A stretch of 64,000 nucleotides of DNA from NCBI RefSeq assembly GCF_000092825.1, contig NC_014168.1, positions 2,471,946 through 2,535,945 of the forward strand, read 5' to 3'. Below, piece after piece: positions 25,132 through 33,023 of the stretch. Position 1 is the stretch's first letter. Each line of letters begins with the position of its first letter. Source of the DNA: Segniliparus rotundus DSM 44985 (GTDB lineage: Bacteria > Actinomycetota > Actinomycetes > Mycobacteriales > Mycobacteriaceae). The notes under the pieces are model-generated. The model did no database searches. It was not told where the DNA came from and saw only the letters and a program-made list of their open reading frames with translations. A program made the position numbers and the translations under genes.

Positions 25132-26534
25132 GAACGACCGGACTGCCCACTCTGCGCGAAGGCCGGACGCTGGCCGTGCTGGCCGCCCCCATCGCGGGCA
25201 TCCAGCTCGCCCAAGTGGCGCTCACCACCACCGACCTCGCGATGATGGGCCTTTTGAGCGTGCAGGCGATCGCCGCTGGCGGTCTTGCTATCGCGATCTA
25301 CAACCAGATCCGAATGATGTGCATAGCCGTGACCACGGCGGTCGGGAACCTTGTGGCGGGCAGCGTCGGCAGGGGCGAGGCGCGCACCGGTCAAAAAGGG
25401 CTCGACGGCGCGGCAGAGACCGAGATCAGACGGCTGGTCCGAGCCGGCCTTCTCGTCGCCACCATGGTCGGGATGTTCGGCGTGCTCTCGCTCGTCGTGG
25501 TGAGCTTCGGGTTGTCCTGGCTCGGCCAGGCCCCTCAGATCCAGCGTTTAGCGCAGCCTATGGTCCTGACTCTGTCATGCGGCTTGATCCCCTCGATCTG
25601 GCTCGACACTCTGCGGCAATTCGCTGTGGGCATGCGCCGGCCAGGGTCGCTGCTCTGGGTCACGATCGCGTCCGTCGTCGTCAACGCGTCGCTCAACGCG
25701 ATGTTCATTTACGGATGGTTTGGCGTTCCTCGGCTCGGCCTCGCGGGAATCGGGCTGTCCACCGCGACAGTCAATATTGTGACCCTCGTGGCGTTCTGGG
25801 CGATGGTCCGCCGCGACAAGACGCTTTCCCCGCTGTTTTCCCCGCAAGCGTGGCGGGCTCGCAAGGACGACGTGCTCGCCATCGTGCGCTTGGGCGCGCC
25901 CATCACGCTGATCTACGGTTCAGAAACAGCTATCTTTACGCTGTGCGCACTGCTCATGGGGCGTTTTGGCCCGGATGTGCTTGCCGCGCACAATGTGGTC
26001 TTCCAACTCACCTATATCGTTTTCCAAGTCAGCGTCGGACTGTCGCACGGCTCGTCGATCCTGATCAGCAGGGCTCTTGGGCACGCCGACCCTGGGCAAG
26101 CGCGGAGGATCGCGCAGACCGCCCTCGCGGCGGGCGGATGCGTGATGACCGCTGTCGCCGCGATCTACCTCGCTCTCCCCGACCTTGTGCTGACCCCCTT
26201 CCTAGACGCTCGCAACGCCGCGGCAGTCCTGCCGATAGCCCGCACATTGCTGCTGGTCGGCGTCATCGAGCAATTTTTCGACTGCTGGCAGAACGTGAGC
26301 GTCGGCTTGCTCAGAGGGTTGGGAGACACCAAGAGCGGTTTCAGGATCACGCTTCTTGGCTATTGGGCGGTCGGCTTGCCGACGGTGTTGACGCTCGCGT
26401 ACGGCCTGGACTTCGGCGGAGTCGGCGTGTGGCTCGGCCTCTGCGCAGGCCTCGCGACAACAGCGGCGCTCTTGTACCGCCGCTTCCATCAGAAGCTCGC
26501 CGAACTGGAGCAGTCCGTCGAGGCTGTGCAATAG
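25128..26534 (+). CDS. MATE-family efflux transporter
   Basis: A 468-residue membrane protein with about 12 transmembrane helices in the two-half MATE arrangement, starting LREGRTLAVLAAPIAGIQLAQVALTTTDLAMMG; the second half begins near VRLGAPITLIYGSETAIF. MATE proteins export small amphipathic compounds using Na+ or H+. As the last gene of the Dap operon it is the natural candidate to export the pathway product. GTG25128 overlaps the TGA of the decarboxylase gene. A longer in-frame extension upstream lies inside that gene and was not used. Confidence 0.85.
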   Translation: MRTTGLPTLREGRTLAVLAAPIAGIQLAQVALTTTDLAMMGLLSVQAIAAGGLAIAIYNQIRMMCIAVTTAVGNLVAGSVGRGEARTGQKGLDGAAETEIRRLVRAGLLVATMVGMFGVLSLVVVSFGLSWLGQAPQIQRLAQPMVLTLSCGLIPSIWLDTLRQFAVGMRRPGSLLWVTIASVVVNASLNAMFIYGWFGVPRLGLAGIGLSTATVNIVTLVAFWAMVRRDKTLSPLFSPQAWRARKDDVLAIVRLGAPITLIYGSETAIFTLCALLMGRFGPDVLAAHNVVFQLTYIVFQVSVGLSHGSSILISRALGHADPGQARRIAQTALAAGGCVMTAVAAIYLALPDLVLTPFLDARNAAAVLPIARTLLLVGVIEQFFDCWQNVSVGLLRGLGDTKSGFRITLLGYWAVGLPTVLTLAYGLDFGGVGVWLGLCAGLATTAALLYRRFHQKLAELEQSVEAVQ

Positions 26535-26538
26535 CCCG

Positions 26539-26570
26539 GGCCGAGGCGAGCCTACGCTCCCGCCTCGGCC
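26539..26570. terminator. Bidirectional hairpin between convergent operons
   Basis: A perfect 10-bp stem, GGCCGAGGCG and CGCCTCGGCC, encloses a 12-nt loop. The left arm directly follows the MATE stop; the right arm lies within the last codons of the acyltransferase gene on the minus strand. It probably ends transcription of both convergent operons. Confidence 0.6.
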
Positions 26571-27844
26571 AACGCCACCAGAATCGCTTCGAGCTCCTGG
26601 GCGTACGCGCGGGCTCGCTCGGCAGGAAGAAAAATGTCGATATCGACGCTGAGCTGCCCGTCGTAGGTGTACACGCCGTGCTTCGGGCTCGTGACCGCCG
26701 AATGGCCGCCCGTGTGCCCGCGCGCCGCGAGCAGAGCGGTGACCGGCGCCCAATCGAACTCCAACACGCCCCGCAGGCCGGTGAAGCCGATCTCGTCCAG
26801 CAACGGGACCTTCGGCACCACCCCGACGTTGCTCACAAACACCTGGGGCACATCGGGTTGCTCTTCGCCGAAATGTTCGGCCAGACGCAAGAACGAGCGC
26901 TGCACGACACCGGCTTCGAGGTCTTCGTTGACTTGGCGGTTCGCGTCAGCGCCGATCACGACGGGGTCGCTGTCAGGACGGACGCAGACCACCGGGTAGG
27001 CGTTGCCGATCACATTCGTCCCGCCCCAGATCGGCACCGGAGGGTCCAGGCGGTCCCGGATGTCCACCGGGGTGTGGATGACCAGATCGACTTCCTGGTC
27101 GCCGGTGACCGGCAGGAAACGGCGCGTCGCGACCGCGATCGCGCCGGTCACCAGGGCGTGGACCGTCTGCTGCCGGGCTTTGGCGGCCGCGCGCAGCCGC
27201 GTGGTCGTCGGCTCGGAGAGACGGACCTGCTGGAAGGAGGCTTTCGCGCCCGGCGCAGGTGCGGGCAGATCGCCGGGGAACGCCCTCGGAACTCGGGCCG
27301 GGGCCGCGCCGGACTTCGTGACGCCGCGCTCGCGCAGCAGCTCCTCGGGCGATTTCGGCACCGGAACCGGCTCGATCATCGGCGGCCTCCCGGCGACCAG
27401 CTCGCTGTAGTACGCGAACAGCTGCATGCACCAGAGCATCGCGAGCTTCGCGTCCGCGATGCTGTGGTGCAGGCACACGGAAACGGCCGTGCGCCGCCCG
27501 CTCAGCGCGATGTCGACGAATGCGACAGGCTCGCCGACCGCCAAGGGGCGGATGACTGGGCCGTCCCCCTCGTGGACGTCGAACCGGGGCTCGCCCGGCT
27601 CGGCGGGGACGACGAGGTCGTAACCCGGGAAACCTGGGGCGGACTGCTCGCCGCTGGGCACGATCCGGGCGGTGAGGACCGGATGCGTCCGACAGAGCAG
27701 CGCCCACGCCGTCCGCAAGGCCGCCAAGTCGAGAAGCCCCTCGGTGTGCACGGTGAGCCATGCCGTCATGGAGCTGAGCGCGAAATACGACTCGTAAAAC
27801 GACAACGGCCGAGAGTACGCGGGCGCGGGGAGGGCGTCGTTCAC
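26552..27844 (-). CDS. Condensation-like acyltransferase (PapA5/C-domain superfamily)
   Basis: A 430-residue stand-alone member of the condensation-domain/PapA superfamily. N-terminal LSFYESYFALSS opens the fold. The active-site motif is HHSIADA, keeping both His and the Asp but with Ala in place of the last Gly of HHxxxDG. The C half has LEFDWAP in the place of the DFGWG motif. Such proteins form esters or amides from a thioester-bound acyl group and a free alcohol or amine. As the last gene of the cyclitol operon it could join the aminocyclitol to the PKS/NRPS chain; this is inference. GTG27844 follows GGAGGAG and overlaps the stop of the VOC gene as GTGA. Confidence 0.78.
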   Translation of the reverse strand: MNDALPAPAYSRPLSFYESYFALSSMTAWLTVHTEGLLDLAALRTAWALLCRTHPVLTARIVPSGEQSAPGFPGYDLVVPAEPGEPRFDVHEGDGPVIRPLAVGEPVAFVDIALSGRRTAVSVCLHHSIADAKLAMLWCMQLFAYYSELVAGRPPMIEPVPVPKSPEELLRERGVTKSGAAPARVPRAFPGDLPAPAPGAKASFQQVRLSEPTTTRLRAAAKARQQTVHALVTGAIAVATRRFLPVTGDQEVDLVIHTPVDIRDRLDPPVPIWGGTNVIGNAYPVVCVRPDSDPVVIGADANRQVNEDLEAGVVQRSFLRLAEHFGEEQPDVPQVFVSNVGVVPKVPLLDEIGFTGLRGVLEFDWAPVTALLAARGHTGGHSAVTSPKHGVYTYDGQLSVDIDIFLPAERARAYAQELEAILVALAEAGA

Positions 27845-28623
27845 GCGCGGTCTCCTCCTGCCACTGCCACACCGAGCTCTCGCAGCTCGGCGGCGACGTC
27901 GTCGGGGACGGCCGTGTCGAGATGCGTCACGCAGCCGCCGGGCTCGTGCGGGCCCGGCGGCCTGCGGCGCTGCGGCTCCCCCGCGAGTTCGACCACGTCG
28001 TGCTGGAACAGTTCGAAGTTGACGTCGCCCACCCGGACCATGGCCATGCGCAGGGTGTCCGTCGCGTCGAGTTCGAACTGGCCGAGCATGACCGCTCGGT
28101 CGGCGGCGCCGACCGAGCCGAGCACATGCTTGCCGCCGATCGCCTCGAACGCCGTGACGGCCCGTTCGAGATCGGTCACGGCGAACCCGGCGTGGTCGAA
28201 CCCGACCACGGTGGGGATCGCCGCTGTCTCGTCCAGGCCCTCCTGCGCGGCGAGTCCGTCGGCCCGGGGGTCGCGAGGAGACGGCGCCCATTGTTGGACC
28301 TCGAAGAACCCGCCCCAAGGCATACGGAAGTACTGCCAGCGGAACCCGGCCAGCGCGCCGTCGGGCACGGTCAGGGCCGATCCGAGCACGACGACCCCGG
28401 GCTGCCGCGCCAGAAAACGGCTCGCCGCGTCGATGTCGGCCACGCGCACGCACATGTGGTTGCAACCGGCGTCGACCACGCGGGGCGGTCGCAGCGCCGC
28501 GTGGGCCCGCGCGACGGGCGCGAAGCGCAAACGGCGCGCCGCGCGCTCGCCGAACAGCGCGCGGGCGCGCGCCTCGGCCTCTTCGGGCGATGGCACGGCG
28601 AGGGTGAACCCGGTGATCGTCAT
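27841..28623 (-). CDS. VOC-fold metalloenzyme, possible cyclitol epimerase
   Basis: 260 residues with two vicinal-oxygen-chelate repeats. The expected metal ligands can be placed: His56 (CNHMCV), Glu108 (FFEVQQ), His144 (GFDHAGF) and Glu204 (NFELFQ). VOC proteins include dioxygenases, glyoxalases and epimerases. In cetoniacytone-type gene sets a VOC protein (CetB) next to the 2-epi-5-epi-valiolone synthase acts as the epimerase of its product. The same neighbourhood here makes that the leading role; a dioxygenase is the alternative. It overlaps the aminotransferase stop as ATGA. Confidence 0.75.
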   Translation of the reverse strand: MTITGFTLAVPSPEEAEARARALFGERAARRLRFAPVARAHAALRPPRVVDAGCNHMCVRVADIDAASRFLARQPGVVVLGSALTVPDGALAGFRWQYFRMPWGGFFEVQQWAPSPRDPRADGLAAQEGLDETAAIPTVVGFDHAGFAVTDLERAVTAFEAIGGKHVLGSVGAADRAVMLGQFELDATDTLRMAMVRVGDVNFELFQHDVVELAGEPQRRRPPGPHEPGGCVTHLDTAVPDDVAAELRELGVAVAGGDRA

Positions 28624-29804
28624 CGGGTCGCCTCGGTCGCCCGCACAGCCTCGCAGAACCGCTCTGCCCGCGCCCGGATTTGCTCGGACGAGTCGTTCGG
28701 GGCCACACCGTAGCCCGAACCGAGGTGGCTGTCGCTGACTCCCACGGACAGCGCGACCGACCGCCGCAAAAGGTCGTCCGTTTTGGGCAGAGCCCCTGGG
28801 GTCCCCCGCTCGCCGAGCTGGATCATGTTCCCGTAGTAATGCCGCCCCGAGTCGTCAAGGGTCTTCGTGCCCAACGCTTGGGCCGCGCGCTGGGCGTGCC
28901 CCGCGTCCTCGAACGTCACAACGACGACGTTGGCGGTGTCGCCCTCGTGGTCGTGGCTCGGGCGCAGACGCGCGCACGGCGGCAGCGAGAGGTGGGCGAC
29001 CAGCTCGTCGCGGACCCGCCGGGTGTCCGCGAGCACCGCGTCGAGCTGGTCCAGCTGGGCGCATCCGATCGCGGCGGAGAGCTCGGGCATGCGCAGGTTC
29101 AGCCCGAAGGTCGGCGTGTAGCCGGGGGGCTCGTTGCCGAGTTCCCTGCCGGGAGGCCATCCCTGGTCTTGGAACGCGTATCCGGCGTAGTAGTCGCGGT
29201 ATTCGGCGAAGACCGCCGCGCCGCCCTCGCCCGTGGTGATGACTTTGTAGGGGTTGAACGAGTAGGCGCCCGCAGCGCCGATGGCGCCGAGCCGCCTGCC
29301 CCGGTACGCGCCGCCGCAGGATTGCGCGGCGTCCTCGACGAGGAAGATCCCGCGCTCCTCGGCGATCCGTCCGAGCGATTCAAGGTCGCACGGGGCACCG
29401 AGCATATGCACCGCGAGGATCGCCTTGGTGCGCTCGGTCACCCGGTCCCGGACGTCGTCCGGGTCCAGGGTCAGCGTCGCGTCGACCTCCGCGAGCACTG
29501 GCGTCGCCCCGAGGTGGGCGATAGCGCCGATGGACGCGACATAGGTGTATCCGGGGACGATGACCTCGTCGCCCCGCCCGACGCCCAAACCAGCAAGAGC
29601 GGTCACCAGCGCCGAAGTCCCGCTGTTGACGGCCACGGCGTAGTTGGCTCCGAGCGACTGGCAGAGCTGCTTCTCGAAACGCCGCGTCCACGACTGCGTC
29701 TCAGGGTCGGGCAAAAGGTATCGGGTCAGCCCCCACGTGCGGAGAACATCTTCGGCGTTCGCTCGTTCGGCTCCGCCGATTCGGCCGTATCCGGGACCTG
29801 GCAT
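28620..29804 (-). CDS. DegT/DnrJ/EryC1 aminotransferase
   Basis: A 394-residue PLP-dependent sugar/cyclitol aminotransferase. Visible motifs: NSGTSAL near residue 60, VIVPGYTYVAS, VEDAAQS (Asp158, Gln161), and the internal aldimine Lys187 in SFNPYKVITTGEGG. The family transfers an amino group from Glu or Gln to keto-sugars or keto-cyclitols. Placed between a C7-cyclitol synthase and a VOC protein, it should install the nitrogen of an aminocyclitol. The ATG overlaps the upstream stop by one base (TGATG), so the genes are tightly coupled. Confidence 0.88.
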   Translation of the reverse strand: MPGPGYGRIGGAERANAEDVLRTWGLTRYLLPDPETQSWTRRFEKQLCQSLGANYAVAVNSGTSALVTALAGLGVGRGDEVIVPGYTYVASIGAIAHLGATPVLAEVDATLTLDPDDVRDRVTERTKAILAVHMLGAPCDLESLGRIAEERGIFLVEDAAQSCGGAYRGRRLGAIGAAGAYSFNPYKVITTGEGGAAVFAEYRDYYAGYAFQDQGWPPGRELGNEPPGYTPTFGLNLRMPELSAAIGCAQLDQLDAVLADTRRVRDELVAHLSLPPCARLRPSHDHEGDTANVVVVTFEDAGHAQRAAQALGTKTLDDSGRHYYGNMIQLGERGTPGALPKTDDLLRRSVALSVGVSDSHLGSGYGVAPNDSSEQIRARAERFCEAVRATEATR

Positions 29805-30982
29805 CAGTTCGCCTTCCTGTTCTGTCGGGTTGAGCCGAGTTGTTGGATTCGGTTGACCGCGAAGGCCAACTCGCCTTCGTCGACTGTTTGCGTGAAACCG
29901 CAGACCCCGATGCCGTGCAGGATCGGCAGGTTCAAATCGCCGCCCCGATGCAGCTTCGACTCCTCAATGGCCTGGTGCAGCATGCTCATCTCGCAGAACA
30001 GCGGATGGCACGACGGGAGGCCGACCTGCGCGATGACCCCGTGGACGCGTTCCACGTCGCCCGCCCGCAGCAAGCCCCGGGCCTCGGCGATCGCCGCGGT
30101 GAACAGGCAGTCGATCGCCACGGCCTCGCCGTGCAGCAGCTCAGGCACCACCGCCATCTCGATGGGGGGGCTGAAGATGTGGCCGTAGTCCACGATGCGC
30201 TTCAGGTCGCGCTCCCAGAGGTTGTCTCGTAGCTCGGTGTGCATCCCGATGATCGAGCGCTCGATCACCTCATTCGCGCTGGGGTGCTGGAAGGAGGTCT
30301 CGACCAGCGCGGCTCCGTGCTGTTCGAGCAGCTCGAACAGCCTGGCGTCTTTGATGAGCGCCATTTTGAGGATCTCACCGCAGGCGTTGGAGATCTGGCG
30401 CCGGGGCAACGTGGCCAAAAGGGCGCTGTCGATGAACGTCCGGGCGGCGGGGTGGAACGAGCCGAGGCGGTTGCGCGCGCCCCGATGATTCACGCCCGTC
30501 TTCGCGGACACGCACCCGTCCACAACCCCGAGCAGCGTCGTCGGAATGCGGATCCACGGGATGCCGCGCCGATACATGCTCGCGGCGAAGCCGACGACGT
30601 CGAGCAGCACGTTCCCGCCGATCGCGACGACCGCGTTGTTGGACCGCCGCACCCCGACGCTGTCGAGGAACTCGACCACGGCCAGAACCGAGTCCATGTC
30701 TTTCCTCGCTTCGCCCGACGCGAGCGCGAGCACACGCGCCTCAATACCATGCGCGGCGTAATACTCGTGCGCTCTGGTCCCAATCTCATCCGCGAGGACG
30801 TCGTCGACCACGACCGCGCGGACCTGCCCCGGACAGCTGCCGCGGTGCTCGTCGGCGAGGGCGGTGTTGCGCTCGTCGAAAATCCTGTTCACGACGTCGA
30901 GCCGATAGCTGATGTCCAATGTGGCTGTCGCCTCCAGTGACAAGGCGAGCCGAGTCTCAGACGGTTCCAATACGTTCAACAC
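29804..30982 (-). CDS. Sugar phosphate cyclase, 2-epi-5-epi-valiolone synthase type
   Basis: About 392 residues of the dehydroquinate-synthase superfamily. The block RIPTTLLGVVDGCVSAKTGVN, followed by HRGARNRLGSFHP, matches sedoheptulose-7-phosphate cyclases, and AKTGVN favours 2-epi-5-epi-valiolone synthase over gadusol-type or dehydroquinate synthases. Metal ligands are visible as a Glu in ACGEILK and His in DYGHIFSPP and LLHGEAVA. It would turn sedoheptulose 7-phosphate into a C7 cyclitol. GTG30982 has GAGGAG 4 nt upstream and gives the usual family length; ATG31066 or even a start at 31204 are alternatives in the same open frame. It is the first gene of a four-gene operon. The IdeR box lies about 230 nt upstream. 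Confidence 0.82.
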   Translation of the reverse strand: MLNVLEPSETRLALSLEATATLDISYRLDVVNRIFDERNTALADEHRGSCPGQVRAVVVDDVLADEIGTRAHEYYAAHGIEARVLALASGEARKDMDSVLAVVEFLDSVGVRRSNNAVVAIGGNVLLDVVGFAASMYRRGIPWIRIPTTLLGVVDGCVSAKTGVNHRGARNRLGSFHPAARTFIDSALLATLPRRQISNACGEILKMALIKDARLFELLEQHGAALVETSFQHPSANEVIERSIIGMHTELRDNLWERDLKRIVDYGHIFSPPIEMAVVPELLHGEAVAIDCLFTAAIAEARGLLRAGDVERVHGVIAQVGLPSCHPLFCEMSMLHQAIEESKLHRGGDLNLPILHGIGVCGFTQTVDEGELAFAVNRIQQLGSTRQNRKAN

Positions 30983-31208
30983 ACGCTCCTCGTCAAGGGT
31001 TCGAGTAGGGAATTCCGGCCCGCGTGGAGCCGAATGGGGTTGGGTCTGGTCAGGCGGCGCGGCCATGCCAGAGCGCCGCGCGTGAACAACTGAGCCACCG
31101 GACCTCCGGAAAATCGCATGTAGAATCAACGCAGCCACGAAGGTGAACAACGCCCCTGGAAAGGGGCGGCATTCACGTCTTTGGTGGTGTGGACTGCGCA
31201 CCACAACT

Positions 31209-31227
31209 TAGATAAGCCTAAGCTAAA
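31209..31227. promoter_or_regulatory. IdeR/DtxR iron box 3, upstream of cyclitol operon
   Basis: TTAGATAAGCCTAAGCTAA matches the IdeR consensus at 15 of 19 positions with intact TTAG and CTAA ends. It lies upstream of the minus-strand cyclitol operon and is the closest regulatory-looking site to it. It implies iron repression of aminocyclitol synthesis, as for the NRPS and PPE genes. Confidence 0.7.
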
Positions 31228-32125
31228 AAGCAACTCCCGCCACCCGAAACATCCCGATTGTGACTGGCCGCATAGCAGGCCGGGGCCGCCTGGCCCAGTT
31301 TCGCCCCGCCCCCGATCTCGGCGGAGCCCCGCGTCGCGGCCAGAGCAGACAGAGACATCCCACAGCGCAGCGACATCCCACAGCGCCGCTGGCCGGGTCG
31401 CTGCAGCGCTCGGCAAAGAGCGAACTCTGCGAGCATTACTGCGCTTGCTCTCTTCTGTCAAGAGTTCTTGTCCGCGCGCAAGCAGCGCGCGCGCAGCATC
31501 TTTCCGATTGTCGGAACCCGGAGGGTCTCATACTCTCAGGAAGTCCAACCTTTGAGGAAGCCGCCCTTCGAGGAAGGAAAAGAGGTCACTCGGCCAGAAT
31601 TCGCAGCGAGGCGATTCCGCCGAGCACAATAAGCACGAGAGCATGGTCGTCACCCCACTGGGAAACCTGCGAATTTTTTGCAGGGACAGCTCTTGGCGCA
31701 ACCTTTGCCCGAGAAATTGAAAAGCGAGTTTGCCCATGCCAGAATTTCCGAAAACTGCCGTCGAGCAGTTTCGCCCAGACGGGTTCCATGACAGCGGGCC
31801 AGAAAGCAGCCGGAGCGCATATGGGCTGCCCGCGAATATCCATGTTCATCACCCACGAAGACGCAGTTCAGAAGCCTCTTCGTTTTCCTCCGCGAGCGCG
31901 CCCGCGGCGCTCCTCGACAAAAACAACGGCTGACAGGTCGCCGCGGCCAGCGAGAGAGCCTGGACGCATTTCTCGACAAACTCACATTTCTCGACAAAAT
32001 CATTCGGAAAACCGGGAGCAACGCGCATTCTTGGCAAGCGTTCCTCCAGTATCTGTTTTTTCTTGAAACCACACACGCTTCACCCCAACACCCCCGGCAC
32101 GAGCACTTGAAGAAAGGACATCGCC
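31228..32125. other. Gene-free 0.9 kb tract with short repeats
   Basis: No convincing gene. Open frames here lack RBS, homology and mycobacterial codon character. Two local repeats are visible: an 18-bp tandem unit starting GACATCCCACAGCGC at 31354 and 31372, and CATTTCTCGACAAA at 31967-31980 and 31985-31998, with a third CTCGACAAA near 31913. An imperfect hairpin CCTGC...GCAGG around 31669-31687 encloses a T-run. The right end contains the promoter region of the fatty-acid hydroxylase operon. Like the 21.3-22.0 kb tract it is lower in GC than the coding DNA. Confidence 0.5.
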
Positions 32126-32947
32126 ATGCATGCGACATTGATGATCGAAATAGGCTGGTTGGCCCTCCTGGGCGCCATCGAGCTCGCGGCGGCGCAATGG
32201 GAACGCCGCACCAACGGGCACACCCGGAAACTGCGCAATATCTCCTTCGCGGTCGTCAACCACATCGCGATGCCGCCCATCACCCTCTTCCTCATCTCTG
32301 CGCTTGGCAGCCGCTTCGGGACACACTGGGCGGCGAGCCTGCCGTGGCCGCTCGCGCTGACGGCAGCCATACTGGCGTTGGACTTCGCGGGGTACTGGTT
32401 CCACCGGGCCAGCCACGAAATCGAATTCCTCTGGCGCTTCCACCAGGTGCACCACATGGACGAAGACCTCGATTTCACCACGGGGACCAGGGTGCACCTG
32501 GCCGAAGCGGTGCTGCATCAAATCCTGCTGGTCGCCGTCGTCGTCGCGCTCGGCGTCCCGCGCTCCTGCTTCACCGCCTACGCCACCATCTCGTTCCTGA
32601 TCGCGATCTTCCACCACTCCAACATCGCAATCCCGCGCCCCGTAGAGCGGGTGCTGCGCCTCGTGCTCTTCACCCCGCTGACCCACGGAACGCACCACCA
32701 CGACCTCATCGACAACAACCAGTCGAACTACGGGTTCATCCTCCCTTGGTGGGACCGGATGTTCGGCACCTACAACAAACTCGACCTGCAGCCCGAATGG
32801 CGGGTGGGCGTCTCCTACTCCGGCGACCTGAAGTTCCTCAGACTGATGTTCGCCCCCTTCGCCCCCACCCCGCTGTGGGAGTTCGAAGCCCCAGCCGGCG
32901 CCACGAACGCCGAAAAGAGCAATCCCGCGCTGGAAAAAGCCGCCTGA
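32126..32947 (+). CDS. Sterol desaturase / fatty acid hydroxylase superfamily protein
   Basis: A 273-residue integral membrane di-iron oxygenase. Histidine boxes are HRASHE (HxxxH), HQVHH, and HGTHHHD near residue 190; at least three hydrophobic helices precede and separate them. The family inserts OH or double bonds into lipids, carotenoids or sterols using O2. GAAAGGA lies 7 nt before the ATG. The PrpF-family gene follows after 76 bp on the same strand. The substrate is unknown. Confidence 0.85.
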   Translation: MHATLMIEIGWLALLGAIELAAAQWERRTNGHTRKLRNISFAVVNHIAMPPITLFLISALGSRFGTHWAASLPWPLALTAAILALDFAGYWFHRASHEIEFLWRFHQVHHMDEDLDFTTGTRVHLAEAVLHQILLVAVVVALGVPRSCFTAYATISFLIAIFHHSNIAIPRPVERVLRLVLFTPLTHGTHHHDLIDNNQSNYGFILPWWDRMFGTYNKLDLQPEWRVGVSYSGDLKFLRLMFAPFAPTPLWEFEAPAGATNAEKSNPALEKAA

Positions 32948-33023
32948 GCAAGACCGTCGAGAAACCCACCAGCCAACACGAATCAAGCACGGACCAAGAA
33001 GCCACACCATGAAGGAGTCAGCC

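Noticed and set aside
20234-26534. Assignment as a staphyloferrin B operon
   Set aside because: No citrate synthase or NIS (IucA/IucC) synthetase genes accompany the SbnA/B/H-like genes, and the exporter is MATE, not MFS.
25121-28738. 1205-codon open frame on the plus strand
   Set aside because: It covers the MATE gene in another frame and runs antisense to the acyltransferase and VOC genes; no motif and low-complexity Arg-rich translation.
29804-30982. Gadusol/mycosporine-type cyclase (DDGS)
   Set aside because: The AKTGVN motif fits the valiolone-type synthase better, and no O-methyltransferase/ATP-grasp pair follows the gene.
31260-32066. 268-codon open frame in the intergenic tract
   Set aside because: No RBS, no homology signal, and it crosses repeats; not supported as a gene.
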